The notes under the pieces were generated by a model, which was not told the DNA's origin, ran no database searches, and worked only from the letters and a program-made list of their open reading frames with translations. From NCBI GenBank assembly GCA_012974295.1, contig JAAXQM010000213.1, forward strand, positions 1-5,630: DNA of 5,630 nt, written 5' to 3'. Below are positions 5,008 to 5,630 of the stretch, in pieces (positions within the stretch are counted from its first letter, which is position 1; each line of letters begins with the position of its first letter). The position numbers and the translations under genes are program-made. The stretch comes from Dehalococcoidales bacterium (lineage in GTDB: Bacteria; Chloroflexota; Dehalococcoidia; E44-bin15).

Positions 5008-5630
5008 ATGACCATAACGTCGGAACCAAAAAGAGTTTCCACGGCGGAGAGATTCAAGAAGGCCGTACCTTTTGAGTGGGGTTATGGCTCCACACTCCGC
5101 ACCAGCATGTTGAGGAGCGCGCTGTACTGGAAGGGGGCGGTTACCGAGAGCGCGATGGAGAAAGCGGAGGAGGGACTGGGGAGGGTCCGGTTCCGCCAGG
5201 GTGTCAAGATCGATATGGACAGGGCGCGGATCGTCACCGAGGCCTTTCGGGAAACCGATGGGCAGCCGGTACCACTGCAGTATGCCCGCATGGTGGAGAA
5301 GCTGTGCGAGGAGATGCCCGTCTTCATCAAGGACGGGGAGCTGATCGTCGGCGACCCCAACGGTGGCGCCAACAAGGTGAGATGGCACCCGGAGGCGAAC
5401 GTCGACTGGATGCCCGAGGCGGTCACCACGGGAGGCTTCTCCGAGCTCGTCACGGAGGAGGAGAGACGGGAGATCGTCGACGAGATCTGTCCCTTCTGGG
5501 AACGGAGGAGCATGGCGGCACTGATCAAGTCCTCGCTGCCGGAGGAGATGGCGCCCGAGATCAATACCTACGGGGCCAATCTCGCCAACATCTGGGAGCA
5601 GGGGCTCGTCATCCCGGCCTACGACTGGGA
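5008..5630 (+). CDS. Glycyl radical enzyme (pyruvate formate-lyase-like), N-terminal 207 residues, cut by the window edge
   Basis: ATG at 5008 follows AGAGGAGG (4991-4998) at nine bases, and the frame is open to the right edge. The family block begins at about residue 69: DMDRARIVTEAFRETDGQPV, then a YARMVEKLCEEMP helix and FIKDGELIVGDPN at 106-118. This is the usual RA-x(3)-TE ... DGELIVG entry to the PFL domain. Downstream is WHPEANVDWMPEA (126-138). Members are about 800 residues, so about a quarter is present. The catalytic Cys and the C-terminal glycyl-radical loop are outside the window. Family reactions include decarboxylation of arylacetates, dehydration of diols, C-C or C-S cleavage, and fumarate addition. 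The N-terminus does not tell which. An activating radical-SAM enzyme should lie nearby but is not here. GC content by line count is about 62 %, against about 52 % in the preceding dehydratase gene, hinting at a different history. The enzyme would be cytoplasmic and oxygen-sensitive. Confidence 0.88.
   Translation, partial: MTITSEPKRVSTAERFKKAVPFEWGYGSTLRTSMLRSALYWKGAVTESAMEKAEEGLGRVRFRQGVKIDMDRARIVTEAFRETDGQPVPLQYARMVEKLCEEMPVFIKDGELIVGDPNGGANKVRWHPEANVDWMPEAVTTGGFSELVTEEERREIVDEICPFWERRSMAALIKSSLPEEMAPEINTYGANLANIWEQGLVIPAYDW

Noticed and set aside
5005..5564. Minus-strand open frames opposite the glycyl radical gene
   Set aside because: High-GC sequence has few stops on the opposite strand. 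The plus-strand frame carries the PFL-domain motifs and a proper ribosome binding site.

Overview
The window looks like part of an anaerobic CoA-thioester / aromatic-type catabolic region of a bacterium with about 50-55 % GC. Most genes have strong AGGAGG-like ribosome binding sites, and several stretches match sigma-70 promoters. Two oxygen-sensitive radical enzyme families sit side by side: a 2-hydroxyacyl-CoA dehydratase / benzoyl-CoA reductase-type pair and a glycyl radical enzyme. This implies a strict anaerobe. An HMG-CoA-synthase-like thiolase-fold protein, a zinc alcohol dehydrogenase and a CCCCC/GGGGG-hairpin intergenic repeat remind me of uncultured sediment Chloroflexota (Dehalococcoidia-like) or Desulfobacterota. 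That placement is an impression from memory and cannot be settled here.

Layout. Positions 1-508 (minus strand) hold the N-terminal 169 residues of an HMG-CoA-synthase-family protein that runs off the left edge. By hand alignment it lacks both the catalytic Glu and the catalytic Cys. Positions 509-945 form a divergent control region with a good promoter for each direction. On the plus strand this region also holds what looks like the decayed N-terminus of an enoyl-CoA hydratase gene (801 to about 929), with three in-frame stops and a 12-bp tandem duplication. Positions 946-2034 encode a complete zinc-dependent alcohol dehydrogenase. Positions 2035-2357 are a 323-base gap with a TTGACA promoter, a 22-codon small ORF with an excellent Shine-Dalgarno sequence, and a hairpin inside that ORF. 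Positions 2358-4823 hold two adjacent, probably translationally coupled genes of the 2-hydroxyacyl-CoA dehydratase family. Positions 4824-5007 hold a 15-codon mini-ORF, a G/C-rich hairpin repeat and a possible promoter. Position 5008 to the right edge encodes the first 207 residues of a glycyl radical enzyme whose GC content is visibly higher than that of the genes before it.

How the genes may work together (inference). The dehydratase-like pair would need an ATP-dependent activator/electron donor (HgdC or BcrAD type), and the glycyl radical enzyme would need a radical-SAM activase. Neither is in the window. The alcohol dehydrogenase, the lost enoyl-CoA hydratase and the HMG-CoA-synthase-like protein fit a beta-oxidation-like route for a hydroxy- or aromatic-derived acyl-CoA. 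The substrate cannot be read from this sequence. No rRNA, tRNA, CRISPR array or transposase gene was seen.
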